NCBI GenBank assembly: GCA_021789595.1
Contig: JAJYJJ010000016.1
Coordinates: 1 to 49,346 of the forward strand
Source of the DNA: Nitrospirota bacterium
GTDB lineage: Bacteria; Nitrospirota; Thermodesulfovibrionia; UBA6902; JAJYJJ01
Length of the DNA stretch: 49,346 nt
Reading direction: 5' to 3'
This document shows positions 6,112-13,816 of the stretch, in pieces (positions within the stretch are counted from its first letter, which is position 1; every line of letters starts with the position of its first letter). A model generated the notes under the pieces. The model saw only the letters and a list, made by a program, of their open reading frames with translations, did not search any database and had not been told where the DNA came from. A program made the translations under genes and the position numbers.

Positions 6112-6411
6112 TTACTTATCCCTATTCAATATAAGATCAACCATTGTCTTCCTCGGCTGGTTGAATAAATTCTTAACCCTCTCTCTGTACTCTTCAGGCG
6201 TGATATTTTCCTGATGTGTGCCGATTACAATCTTAATATTCGGGAATGCCTCTTCTAATGCTGCCTTATATTTTCCTTTAAACGGACAGAGCACCTTCAT
6301 GCAATATGTGAAATGAATGGCATCCACCCTGAATTCGGCAAGACAGCTTGCCGACGAGCAACCCAAATCCTGCGTTGCATTAGAGCAGGTAAGTATTCCA
6401 ATCCTTGCCAT
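6112..6411 (-). CDS. CGGC-domain protein with apparent internal deletion
   Basis: A 99-residue protein. The N-terminus ILTCSNATQDLGCSSASCLA and the later segment VDAIHFTYCMKVLCPFKGKY match the Cys-rich CGGC family (putative metal-binding proteins of anaerobes). From memory of the family, about 45 residues with a CxGCP motif should lie between CLAEFR and VDAIHF. Here the two are joined directly and in frame. The gene may therefore be a disabled or streamlined version. It is three bases downstream of the Fe-S protein gene and probably co-transcribed. A shorter piece of the same N-terminus lies at about 11880-11965. Confidence 0.65.
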   Translation of the reverse strand: MARIGILTCSNATQDLGCSSASCLAEFRVDAIHFTYCMKVLCPFKGKYKAALEEAFPNIKIVIGTHQENITPEEYRERVKNLFNQPRKTMVDLILNRDK

Positions 6412-6414
6412 AAG

Positions 6415-7122
6415 TCACCTCCCTTTTAATTTCCTGCCAGAAGGACAGACCTTTACACAAACGCCACATATCAATGCGCCCACTTCAGGCCTTGTCTTGA
6501 ACTCAGACAGTCTGCCATAACATTTATCTAAGTGGATTGCCTCATCCCTGCTTTCGTAATGGCTTTCTGTGGATACATTCTTTATTGCAGATGCAGGACA
6601 GGCTTTAGCACATTCCATGCATCTGCCGCATCTGTTTTTTAAAGGCTGGTCTGCTGTAAGAGGTATATTGCTTAGAACAGTTGCAAGCCTTATCCTCGGC
6701 CCGAATTCGGGGCTTATGATGAGCAGGCTTTTCCCTTGCCATCCGATGCCTGCCATTCTTGCCACAGCCTTATGGGAGATGTTTCCGAGGAGGTTGTTTT
6801 CATCAACGATATGTGAAGCCGGAATAGCCTTTGCATTAAATCCTTTGTCAACAATATATTGAACCAACTGGGAAGCGATCTTGTCCAGAGAGGCATTCAC
6901 ACTCCTGTAATGCTGTGCATATTCCGGCGTGGGGCCATCAGAGATGGCATTGATTATATCATTATTAACATGCATTGCAATTGAGATTGCACGCGTATAC
7001 GGCTCTAAAAGGTTTTGCGGCAGAACTATCCAGCCATTCTTGAACAGTGCAAGGTCGGCGATGCCCACGAGGTCAGCGCCATTGGATTTGCAGAATGATT
7101 TAATATCAGGCGTCATGCTCAT
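6415..7122 (-). CDS. 4Fe-4S protein of the epoxyqueuosine-reductase-like family
   Basis: A 235-residue protein. The N-terminal part (GADLVGIADL to the ISHKAVARMAGIGWQGKSLL motif) resembles QueG-like corrinoid/Fe-S reductases. Two clusters of Cys follow: CGRCMECAKACP and, near the C-terminus, CGVCVKVCPSG, enough for two [4Fe-4S] clusters. It is much shorter than QueG (about 350 residues) and lacks its HEAT-repeat tail, so it belongs to the short Fe-S branch found in anaerobes, whose substrate is unknown. It leads directly into the CGGC-domain gene. The final residues (KVCPSGRKLKGR) have a degenerate second copy near 11975-12030. Confidence 0.8.
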   Translation of the reverse strand: MSMTPDIKSFCKSNGADLVGIADLALFKNGWIVLPQNLLEPYTRAISIAMHVNNDIINAISDGPTPEYAQHYRSVNASLDKIASQLVQYIVDKGFNAKAIPASHIVDENNLLGNISHKAVARMAGIGWQGKSLLIISPEFGPRIRLATVLSNIPLTADQPLKNRCGRCMECAKACPASAIKNVSTESHYESRDEAIHLDKCYGRLSEFKTRPEVGALICGVCVKVCPSGRKLKGR

Positions 7123-7210
7123 ATTTTTCTATATATTATATGCACACCTGTCTATTTTTAACACATATTTCAGCCCTTTGAGATTATAGTGGCTATGATA
7201 TAATTCTTCT

Positions 7211-7564
7211 ATGGACACAATAGAAAAACTGAAAATCCTCTCTGATGACTCGCAGTATGACCTTGCGTGTGCATGCGGCACGAACAAGGACGACCGCAGG
7301 AGGAGGGGGCTTGACGGCAAATGGCTTTACCCTGTCTCCCTGCCGCAGGGCGGATATTCAATACTTCTAAAAACACTTCTCTCTAATGCATGTTCAAATG
7401 ACTGCAAATACTGTCCACTGCGTTCAGAGACAAATGTTCGGCGATGCACGCTTCAGCCTGAAGAAGTGGCAAATATATTTATGGAATATGTGAGGAGGAA
7501 AAAAGTTTTTGGTCTGTTTTTGAATCAACTGTTGCATTTTAGGCAATATTGCCGATGTCCCTGA
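7211..7564 (+). pseudogene. N-terminal fragment of a putative DNA-modification/repair radical SAM protein
   Basis: About 105 codons match the start of the radical SAM family annotated as putative DNA modification/repair (TIGR03916-like): DTIEKLKILSDDSQYDLACA, the SLPQGGYSILLKTLLSNACS segment and the cluster motif CSNDCKYCPLR. Family members run to roughly 400 residues. Here the match ends at KVFGLFLN near 7520 and a foreign tail closes the frame. The downstream DNA carries a piece of another broken gene on the opposite strand. Lacking the barrel, it cannot be active. Confidence 0.75.
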
Positions 7565-7657
7565 AATTTCGAAAGGCTTACCATCTAATGTATCTCGTTG
7601 TGTGTCTATGGTAATCAGGGCGATTGATAAAAAATCTGGCTATGTGTATTTATCCAT
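7510..7657 (-). pseudogene. N-terminal fragment of an isochorismatase-family hydrolase
   Basis: Reading the minus strand from ATG 7657 gives MDKYT, an in-frame TAG, then PDFLSIALITIDTQRDTLDG and KPFEISGTSAILPKMQQLIQ. The ALITIDTQRDTLDG segment with the DTQ aspartate and the GT-x-x-ILP pattern match the first strand and loop of isochorismatase-like cysteine hydrolases. The frame is cut near 7515, exactly where the radical SAM fragment on the other strand ends, so this is a recombination joint between two dead genes. Confidence 0.6.
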
Positions 7658-7669
7658 GGTTACATCTGC

Positions 7670-8020
7670 TCAAAACTTAATTAAACCAAGGCTTATCTTA
7701 ATTGCACTGTCAACCTTTTCTATAATTTCGGATGAAAGCATGCCAATCCTTTTGCCTAATCTTTTCTTATCTATTGTACGAATCTGATTCAATAGGATAA
7801 TGGAATTTTTCGGTAAGCCTCCTTCCCCTGCCTTCAGAAGAACCTCGTAAGGGAAATTTTCTCTATCAGTGGATGTAATGGCAGCTACAATGGTTGCCTG
7901 AGAGTGGATGTTGCCGATGTCGTTTTGAATAATCAAGGCTGGACGGGTTTTTTTAATCTCCACACCAATAGTTGCATCAAAATTTACATAGTAAATTTCA
8001 CCTCTTTTTGGAAAGGCCAC
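7670..8020 (-). CDS. mazF: MazF/PemK-type endoribonuclease toxin
   Basis: A 116-residue toxin of the PemK/MazF fold. RGEIYYVNFDATIGVEIKKT is the first strand with its Arg and the conserved GxExxKTRP turn. RPALIIQNDIGN, AAITST and IILLNQIRTIDKKRLGKRIG follow, including the QIRTIDKxRL signature. It should cut mRNA at short sequence motifs. Its ATG overlaps the 3' end of the antitoxin gene by 23 bases. Both genes are flanked by gene fragments, suggesting insertion or survival in a decaying segment. Confidence 0.92.
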   Translation of the reverse strand: MAFPKRGEIYYVNFDATIGVEIKKTRPALIIQNDIGNIHSQATIVAAITSTDRENFPYEVLLKAGEGGLPKNSIILLNQIRTIDKKRLGKRIGMLSSEIIEKVDSAIKISLGLIKF

Positions 8021-8312
8021 CTGATTTCCTCCTGTAAGGTTTGGTCTTTACTTCTTTGATTCCTATAAATCTTTCAGCCTCTTCTTCCAGAGGGCGCCAT
8101 TCCTCTGCAATAGCTGCATCTATTTCTGTATTTGTTTTGTAACCCTTAATCATCTCCGCACACAACCTACTTTTCTTTTCTTCTTGAAGCTTTTCCTCTA
8201 ATGCCTTGACAATATATTTGCTTCGTTTCCGCTCAGGCACCATCTGCTGTAATTCTTTAAGTACAGAATCTGGAATTGAAATGCCAACCCTCTTAACAGT
8301 AGTAAAAGACAT
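7998..8312 (-). CDS. ribbon-helix-helix antitoxin of the MazF module
   Basis: A 104-residue protein. Residues 3-45 form a ribbon-helix-helix DNA-binding domain (TVKRVGISIPDSVLKELQQM, then KRSKYIVKALEEKL). A charged C-terminal tail with AIAEEWRPLEEEAERF would block the toxin. The ATG at 8312 was chosen over 8342 because GGAGG lies eight bases before it. It overlaps the toxin gene, so the two are co-translated. A 21-base palindrome about 70 bases upstream is a likely operator. Confidence 0.85.
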   Translation of the reverse strand: MSFTTVKRVGISIPDSVLKELQQMVPERKRSKYIVKALEEKLQEEKKSRLCAEMIKGYKTNTEIDAAIAEEWRPLEEEAERFIGIKEVKTKPYRRKSGGLSKKR

Positions 8313-8378
8313 ATTACCAACCTCCCAATGAAGATTATCCAAAGTTATGCATAATTATAACACATATTTTATGTATAT

Positions 8379-8399
8379 CAATAGTATGCATTACTATTG
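8379..8399. promoter_or_regulatory. putative operator of the antitoxin-toxin operon
   Basis: A palindrome with perfect eight-base arms CAATAGTA (8379-8386) and TACTATTG (8392-8399) around TGCAT. A second AT-rich dyad (GTTATGCATAATTATAAC, from about 8344) lies between it and the start codon. Ribbon-helix-helix antitoxins usually bind such paired dyads. Confidence 0.5.
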
Positions 8400-8600
8400 G
8401 AATGCAAATTTTGATTTGTCTAATTTATTTATAGCTAAACATAAGTTTAGAACATGGCAAAAATTATGGTCAACACATGGAATAATATAGAACCTGAAAT
8501 TATTCCTGACTTTCACTTTTGACATGAGATATTTTACTCTTTCTACAGGAACGCTTTCATCATCATTGGCACACTTTCCGGTAAAATAAATTATAGAAAA
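8394..8600 (-). other. intergenic stretch with an unassigned open minus frame
   Basis: Between the antitoxin promoter and the desaturase-like gene, one minus frame stays open for over 60 codons (it includes GKCANDDESVPVERVKYLMS and ends KFAFQ then stop at 8394) but has no plausible start or ribosome-binding site. It may be the remnant of another gene. I do not recognise it. Confidence 0.25.
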
Positions 8601-8628
8601 CAGAGAAACTTTTAAAATTGAAAATATT

Positions 8629-10128
8629 TCATTTCCTCAATATTTCTTCTACGCAGAAATAACCGCTCAGAATCGCCCCGGTGAATCCGCCGCCGGGCAT
8701 AGTCCAGGCGGAAGCGAAATAAAGATTTTTAATAGGCGATTTATGCTTCATTCTTTTCATTCCCGACTGACTCGGAATCTGCGCAAAGCCGTATGGCGTT
8801 CCCAAAGGATTTAAAGTATAGCGCATTATCGTTTTCGGAGTGCCGACTTCATAGAAATCTATCCCATCCTTTATGCCTGGAAAAAGCTCGTTTAGCCTTT
8901 CTATGAAATCACAGGCAGCTTCTTCCTTCTTCGCCTTATATTCATCGTCGCTCAAATTCACCCAATTTTCAAGATAATCTACCGTGCAGATAGCCCCGAC
9001 TCCCTTCTCCGGAGCCAGTTGCGAATCGATTTGGCTGTAATCGACGAATACGAATCCCCTTTCCTTGTAGTCCATGTCATAATTGAACTCTTTCATTGAT
9101 TTTATTTTAGAGCTGAAAATAAAATTTGAATAATGTTTGCAACCGAACTCTTTCGCCGGCTTTTTGAAAAATAAATATATGGATAATAGAGAGCAGGCGA
9201 TCTTCATTTCCTTAATCTCTTTCTTGAGAACCTCGGCTTCCTCAGTCGGCAGAAGTTCATTAGCGACATTCGGAACGGCCGCGTTGGCAATAATAACCTC
9301 GGCGTAAGCCTTCTTTGTTTCCTTACCTCCCACAGTCTTTACATATTCTATTCCCACAGCCCTTTTATTTTCGATTAAAATTTTTGTCGCTAAATGGCCC
9401 AGGACAACTTCTCCGCCGTTTTCTTTTATAAATCCAGCCAGGTAGTCTGAAAGCTTCTGTGAGCCGCCATTGATGTAATGGCCTCCGCCGAGATAATATC
9501 CCCCCTGCGCCACGCTGAAATACAGCATGGACAGAGTATAGGGATTGTCATGATAATAGCCGAAGTTCGCGACCAACGATAGCTTCAAGTCTTCATCCTT
9601 AACAATCGAATCGACGAATTCGCCCATGCTTTTATTACTGTAGCGGGCAATATTAGGATAGAGCAGCGGAAAGATGGGAATCTGCAGTAATATTTTCCAG
9701 GTCTCTCTCGGCATTTTTCCGACTTCCTTTCTTATGCCTGTAACGACGCTCATAAATTTTCTTATCCCTTTCTCTTCGGCAGGAAAATTTCTAATGAATT
9801 CCGCTTCGGCTTTCCTGTAATCGTCCGGCACCGCGATGTCGACTCTTCCGTTGATAAAGCGGTAAAATTCCGGTACGCGCAAAAACTCCACATTATCAAA
9901 AACTTTCAAATCATTGAATATTTTTGTCTTCGTATCATTCTCATCAAGCCCCTCTGTTTCATGCAGTCCCACGTCCATCGTGTAATTGCCACGCTTGAAT
10001 GTTGTGGCGCATCCGCCGGGAACAATATGCTGTTCGACCAGCATAACCTTTTTGCCTTCCTTGGCCAGTTTGGACCCGGCGGTAAGTCCTCCGAGACCAC
10101 CACCGATAATTATTGCATCATATTTCAT
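8629..10128 (-). CDS. FAD-dependent phytoene desaturase/retinol-saturase-like oxidoreductase
   Basis: A 499-residue flavoprotein. The Rossmann dinucleotide motif is IIIGGGLGGLTAGSKLAKEG, followed by VMLVEQHIVPGGCATTF, which is characteristic of the CrtI/CrtISO/retinol-saturase superfamily. The C-terminal FAD box reads LYFASAWTMPGGGFTGAILS. Members desaturate, isomerise or saturate polyenes and other lipids. The substrate here is unknown and no carotenoid genes are adjacent. AGGAGG precedes the ATG. A TetR gene lies 74 bases upstream on the same strand and probably controls it. Arg codons include many CGC/CGT, unlike the AGG/AGA-rich genes to the right, a hint of transfer. Confidence 0.82.
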   Translation of the reverse strand: MKYDAIIIGGGLGGLTAGSKLAKEGKKVMLVEQHIVPGGCATTFKRGNYTMDVGLHETEGLDENDTKTKIFNDLKVFDNVEFLRVPEFYRFINGRVDIAVPDDYRKAEAEFIRNFPAEEKGIRKFMSVVTGIRKEVGKMPRETWKILLQIPIFPLLYPNIARYSNKSMGEFVDSIVKDEDLKLSLVANFGYYHDNPYTLSMLYFSVAQGGYYLGGGHYINGGSQKLSDYLAGFIKENGGEVVLGHLATKILIENKRAVGIEYVKTVGGKETKKAYAEVIIANAAVPNVANELLPTEEAEVLKKEIKEMKIACSLLSIYLFFKKPAKEFGCKHYSNFIFSSKIKSMKEFNYDMDYKERGFVFVDYSQIDSQLAPEKGVGAICTVDYLENWVNLSDDEYKAKKEEAACDFIERLNELFPGIKDGIDFYEVGTPKTIMRYTLNPLGTPYGFAQIPSQSGMKRMKHKSPIKNLYFASAWTMPGGGFTGAILSGYFCVEEILRK

Positions 10129-10202
10129 AACTCCTCCTATGTTTTTACTGGTGCTAAAGAATGAATATAAAATAAACAGTGTTAAGTAAAATGTTAAAAA
10201 TA

Positions 10203-10820
10203 TTATTGCTTCTTTTTGGCTATGCTCTCCATAACGAAGTCAAGTGATCCTTCAATAATGGCGTTAAGATGATTATCTGGAAACATGATGCATCTGTCTC
10301 TTATAACAAGTGAGGCAATACCATGAGTAAGCGACCAGAAGGCAAAAGCTGCGACATCTAAATTTGTCTTCTTCAGGTAACCCGTATCCATGTATTCTTT
10401 CACATTTTTCTTAAGAAACTCGTATGAACGCCTCCCTATTTCCCATTCCTTTTTCTCCTTCATCTTTTTTACAGGTCCCCTCATAATAAACATGAGGTCG
10501 TAATATTCTGGATTTTTCAGGGCGAAAGAAAGATAGACCTTCGCATGTTTTCGGAGGCGTTTCCACATATCCTTCTCTGAAAGAATGGCTTGCTGTTCTG
10601 TATAAAATTTTTCAAAACCCATTGCCTGTAATGCAAAGAGGATATCACTTTTATCTTTGTAGTACAGATAAATCGTTGCCGGGCTGTACTCGATCTTCTC
10701 AGCAATGCGCCGAATTGAGACATTGTCAAAGCCTTTTTCAAGAAACAGTTTCATAGCTGCCCCAAGTATGAGGCTTTGCATCCTCTTTTTTCCTGCTTCT
10801 CTTCTTTCTGCAATACCCAT
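10203..10820 (-). CDS. TetR-family transcriptional regulator
   Basis: A 205-residue regulator. The N-terminal helix-turn-helix spans residues 14-60 (MQSLILGAAMKLFLEKGFDN, VSIRRIAEKIEYSPATIYLY, YYKDKSDILFAL). The rest is a helical ligand-binding domain (AFAFWSLTHGIASLVIRDRC resembles TetR_C domains of the WHG type). A palindrome 14 bases upstream of its start fits autoregulation. The downstream oxidoreductase gene on the same strand is the obvious second target, so the ligand may be a lipid or polyene, which is inference. Confidence 0.9.
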   Translation of the reverse strand: MGIAERREAGKKRMQSLILGAAMKLFLEKGFDNVSIRRIAEKIEYSPATIYLYYKDKSDILFALQAMGFEKFYTEQQAILSEKDMWKRLRKHAKVYLSFALKNPEYYDLMFIMRGPVKKMKEKKEWEIGRRSYEFLKKNVKEYMDTGYLKKTNLDVAAFAFWSLTHGIASLVIRDRCIMFPDNHLNAIIEGSLDFVMESIAKKKQ

Positions 10821-10833
10821 AATTTATGAACGA

Positions 10834-10850
10834 TGTTTATTTAATGAACA
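10834..10850. promoter_or_regulatory. putative TetR operator
   Basis: TGTTTATTTAATGAACA, a 17-base dyad with one mismatch between the seven-base arms, ends 14 bases from the TetR start codon. A third ATGAAC half-site (10826-10831) lies beside it. Confidence 0.5.
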
Positions 10851-10964
10851 TAGTTTAGTATATAGTTTAACAATTGTCAAGCTTTTTTAATGTTTTTTTG
10901 TTTAAGCAAAAGAATTCCTCGATGCTCTGCATCGGGGTCTCCAAAAATTCCATCCACATTGATG

Positions 10965-11044
10965 GGGGAGAGTTAGGGTGGGGGTGATTAGTCTTATCTT
11001 TAACCCTCCCCTTCATCCCCTCCCATCAAGGGAGGGGAGACATT
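10965..11044. repeat. GC-rich hairpin repeat (copy 2)
   Basis: The stem CCCCTCCC/GGGAGGGG (11017-11024, 11030-11037) with loop ATCAA is the same element as at 1822-1842. The preceding GGGGGAGAGTTAGGGTGGGG stretch completes the typical form of these interspersed repeats. It marks the left edge of a field of gene fragments. Confidence 0.55.
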
Positions 11045-11087
11045 AGATACCTCGCAGCTTGCTGCTGGGTAGTTTATTGTTTTTTGT

Positions 11088-11323
11088 TTAATTAGGACAC
11101 AAATCTGTCCTTAAATTTTTGGGCTTTGTGCGGTGAGAATCATGAAGGTGTTCTAAGATATTGTCTTTACTTTCCGCCTCTACAATATGCAATGCCTTGC
11201 CGTCTTTGCTCGCATGGGGATATATTTCCCAGTTAGCAGGAGGGCCTCCAATTTTGTTAAGCCGCTGAAAGAATTCTTCAAAAAACCTTCTTTTGGACTA
11301 CCAACAAAATAGAATATCTTCAT
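11088..11323 (-). pseudogene. small conserved-looking protein broken by a one-base frameshift
   Basis: From ATG 11323 (GAGGTG eight bases upstream) the minus strand reads MKIFYFVGSPKEGF. A run of six T then shifts the frame. Adding one T restores an open reading to the stop at 11088 (FEEFFQRLNKIGGPPANWEI, YPHASKDGKALHIVEAESKD, NILEHLHDSHRTKPKNLRTD). The restored protein would have 78 residues. Its IVEAES-x-D-x-I-x-EHL pattern resembles small DUF3303/DUF4242-like proteins, but I would not name a family. The start overlaps the stop of the fragment upstream by four bases, so these were once operon partners. A sequencing error in the T run is possible. Confidence 0.55.
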
Positions 11324-11448
11324 GCATTACACCTCGCTTTCTTTAGATTTTTGTATTTATTGACGCACTCGATGCAGAGAAATCTGGCATACAGTCTATA
11401 CACTTTCCATCTTCCTTTGCCATCGCAAACATATCCCTGTTCGCTAAT
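11320..11448 (-). pseudogene. C-terminal scrap of an unidentified Cys-containing protein
   Basis: A minus frame without a start codon reads ISEQGYVCDGKGRWKVYRLY, then ARFLCIECVNKYKNLKKARC and a stop. The CIEC and YVCD pairs look like a zinc-binding end of a larger protein. It is coupled by ATGA to the frameshifted gene downstream. Its 5' part is missing, replaced by the peptidase fragment. Family unknown. Confidence 0.35.
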
Positions 11449-11455
11449 TTAAAGG

Positions 11456-11715
11456 TCAAAAAGTATGGTTCAGTTGTCCTACAAACTTCTGCCATGCTTC
11501 TTCTATGCCCATTCCGAATGCAGCGTTGAAAGATGTCTCGAAACTCTGGCCGTCCTCTACGGACAACATAAAGGCTCGGAACTTCGATTCGTCGAGGCGT
11601 TTCAGATATGAGACAAACATAAAACTCTGGCGATAAAACATATGTGGCTTTAAGCCATATGCACTCCACCGTTTTGGGAAAAAGAAGCTTCCTGTCGTAT
11701 CAGGTCTTATATGTT
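11456..11715 (-). pseudogene. C-terminal fragment of a peptidase-MA-like protein
   Basis: A minus frame reads SAYGLKPHMFYRQSFMFVSY, LKRLDESKFRAFMLSVEDGQ, SFETSFNAAFGMGIEEAWQK and then stops. The pattern (aromatic-rich helix, S-F-x-FVxYL, KFRAFM, DGxSFExxFxxAFGxxxEExW) is that of the C-terminal end of gluzincin-like peptidase-MA domains, after the HExxH site. The catalytic part is absent. At its left end the frame runs into the duplicated sigma fragment, so the gene was cut by a rearrangement. Confidence 0.55.
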
Positions 11716-11740
11716 TTCCCTTTAAAATTGCCTTTACTGC

Positions 11741-12030
11741 TTCTTAGTTCGCTGATACATCGGTTTCTGGCAGTGATAAAGAGCCATGCAGAAAAGGGAG
11801 TTCCTCTTTCTTCATCAAAGTCTTTCAGCGATTTATAGACGCTTAGAAAAACTTCCTGGCCTCCTCTCCTCTTACGGAAGTCAGCAAGACAGCTCACAGA
11901 CGAACAGCCTAAATCCTGCGTTGCGTTTGAGTATGTTAATATCCAATCCTTGCCATCTGTCACCTCTTTTTTGATTTTTTACCAAATGGACAAACCTTTA
12001 TGCAAGCCCTGCATATCCTTGCACCGATTT
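11741..12030 (-). pseudogene. degenerate, deleted copy of the sigma/CGGC/Fe-S protein locus
   Basis: Three adjacent pieces repeat, in the same order and orientation, parts of 5672-6480. Bases 11741-11860 match sigma region 2 codons (QEVFLSVYKSLKDFDEERGT, PFSAWLFITARNRCISELR). About 11880-11965 matches the start of the CGGC protein (NATQDLGCSSVSCLADFR). About 11970-12030 matches the C-terminus of the Fe-S protein (KVCP and the Lys-rich end). The roughly 540 bases that separate the sigma and CGGC pieces at the intact locus are missing. One fused frame of 87 codons runs through the joint but is not expected to be functional. Confidence 0.75.
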
Positions 12031-12045
12031 GAAACGATACACTTG

Positions 12046-12074
12046 TTGACCTGTTGTCATGCAATTACTACAAT
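12046..12074 (+). promoter_or_regulatory. sigma-70 promoter of the efflux block
   Basis: TTGACC (12046-12051), a 17-base spacer and TACAAT (12069-12074), one mismatch each from consensus. It lies about 95 bases upstream of the ABC ATPase start and just right of the gene-fragment field. Confidence 0.6.
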
Positions 12075-12169
12075 ATATCAAAGGTTGGAGACCCTGATTT
12101 ACAGCAGTAATAGAAAATTATCAGAAAGGTCCATCTGTAGATATTTCTTTTATGTGGAGTTGAAGCCCT

Positions 12170-13009
12170 GTGATACAGCTTAACGAGCTCACAAAACGGT
12201 TCGCAGACATCGTTGCAGTTGATAGGGTCTCGCTTGAGGTCAAAGCCTCCGAGGTCTTTGGTCTTCTCGGTCCAAACGGCGCAGGCAAGACAACGACTAT
12301 AAGGGTCCTCACAACCTTGTGCAAACCAACCTCAGGAACAGCCTTTGTAGGCGGACATAATGTCTTAAGCGAGCCCATTGCTGTGAAGAATCTGATAGGC
12401 ATTGCACCGCAGGCAATCAATCTCGAAAGTGACCTTACAGTCAGGGAGAACCTTGAATTCCACGGAAGACTCCACAGGATGACAAGGGCAGATAGGGATA
12501 AAAGGATAAAGGAACTGATAGAGTTTATCGGCCTTGTTGAAAAACAGAATAGCCCTGTCGAACATCTCTCAGGGGGTATGAAGCGGAGGCTGCTGATTGC
12601 AAGGGCATTGATGCACAGGCCAAAGGTCCTTTTCCTGGATGAGCCAACCGTAGGGCTTGACCCACAGGTAAGGAGAAAGACATGGGAGATGATAAGGGAG
12701 CTTAAGACAAAGGGGATAACCATCTTTCTTACAACCCATTACATTGAAGAGGCAGAAAACCTTTGTGACAGGGTAGGGATAATGCGCAAGGGAAGGATCA
12801 TCGCCCTTGGCAGCCCGATGGCATTAAAAAAGAATATCGGTGAGACCATTATAGAATGCAGAGAGGACAATGGATACGGATACAAATTCTTCAAGACAAG
12901 GGATGAGGCTATACGATATGCAGAGGGCATAGATTGCGATGTCATTATAAGGGAATCGAATCTCGAGGATGTCTTTATTAAACTGACAGGGGAGAGGATA
13001 AGTGATTAA
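12170..13009 (+). CDS. ABC transporter ATP-binding protein (DrrA/NodI type)
   Basis: A 279-residue ATPase. Walker A is LGPNGAGKTTTIR (near 34-46), the signature is VEHLSGGMKRRLLIARALM, Walker B is VLFLDEPTVGLDP and the switch His is in FLTTHYIEEAE. The C-terminal extension (ECREDNGYGYKFF to FIKLTGERISD) is of the DrrA/CcmA drug-export type. It powers the ABC-2 permease encoded next, whose GTG start overlaps this gene by eight bases. The start is a GTG at 12170 with GGAG ten bases upstream. It opens an efflux operon that continues with TetR, TolC, EmrA and EmrB homologues. Confidence 0.93.
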   Translation: MIQLNELTKRFADIVAVDRVSLEVKASEVFGLLGPNGAGKTTTIRVLTTLCKPTSGTAFVGGHNVLSEPIAVKNLIGIAPQAINLESDLTVRENLEFHGRLHRMTRADRDKRIKELIEFIGLVEKQNSPVEHLSGGMKRRLLIARALMHRPKVLFLDEPTVGLDPQVRRKTWEMIRELKTKGITIFLTTHYIEEAENLCDRVGIMRKGRIIALGSPMALKKNIGETIIECREDNGYGYKFFKTRDEAIRYAEGIDCDVIIRESNLEDVFIKLTGERISD

Positions 13010-13745
13010 TCTCGATTTTTATACCATCTTCTGGCGTGAGATGCTGGAGATAAGAAAAAAACTGTGGAGGTTTATTGCATCAGGCCTTGTCATGCCCGCC
13101 CTTTATCTCATTACATTTGGCTGGGGACTTGGAAGGGGTATGAGGGTGGGCGGTGGGACATATCTTGAATTTGTGCTGCCAGGTATCATAGCCCTTTCTG
13201 CCATGAATAACAGCTTCTCAGGGGTTGCAGTATCCTTGAATATAAGTAAGCTCTATTCAAAAACCATAGAGGAGCTTCTTGTCTCTCCAATAAGCCCTTA
13301 TTCTATTGCGTTGGGAAAGGTATTCGCTGGATGCGTTAGGGGTTTGTTTTCGAGCATGCTCCTGCTCTTGTTAGGGCTTATCCTGAATGTACAGATACAT
13401 ATAACAGCCATGTTCTTTGCGATCCTCATCTTGACAACATTTATATTTGCCTCGTTTGGGGTGATCGCAGCAATGGTTACAAAATCCCATGAGGACATGA
13501 CTAATTTCAACAGTTTTTTTATCCTCCCCATGTCGTTCTTATCAGGAACATTCTTTTCTCCATCAGGCCTCCCAGAGCCATTCTCAAGCCTGATAATGGT
13601 ATATCCGCTTACCCATGCATCCCTCAGCCTGAGGGCAATCTCACAAGGGCAACCTGTATCCGCCGTATCCTTACTGATCCTGTGCCTTTATGCCCTGGCC
13701 TTCTTTTACCTTGCAGTAAGGGCAATAAAAAACCTGGAGATATAG
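13002..13745 (+). CDS. ABC-2 type transporter permease
   Basis: A 247-residue membrane protein with six predicted helices. The ABC2_membrane pattern ends in NSFFILPMSFLSGTFFSPSG, LPEPFSSLIMVYPLTHASLS, the ABC-2 signature near the C-terminus. It should form a homodimeric export channel with the upstream ATPase. The cargo is probably a drug, lipid or cell-envelope compound, given the efflux genes that follow. The GTG start lies within the end of the ATPase gene. Confidence 0.92.
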   Translation: MINLDFYTIFWREMLEIRKKLWRFIASGLVMPALYLITFGWGLGRGMRVGGGTYLEFVLPGIIALSAMNNSFSGVAVSLNISKLYSKTIEELLVSPISPYSIALGKVFAGCVRGLFSSMLLLLLGLILNVQIHITAMFFAILILTTFIFASFGVIAAMVTKSHEDMTNFNSFFILPMSFLSGTFFSPSGLPEPFSSLIMVYPLTHASLSLRAISQGQPVSAVSLLILCLYALAFFYLAVRAIKNLEI

Positions 13746-13816
13746 TGTCCCTAAAACCTGGAGGCAGGGCCAGCCTGGGTCAGGTTTCACTTGACAAAAA
13801 CCTCCCCATATGTTAG

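Noticed and set aside
12121-12723. Long minus frame opposite the ABC ATPase
   Set aside because: It is the complement of a clearly coding ATPase gene and has no motif of its own.
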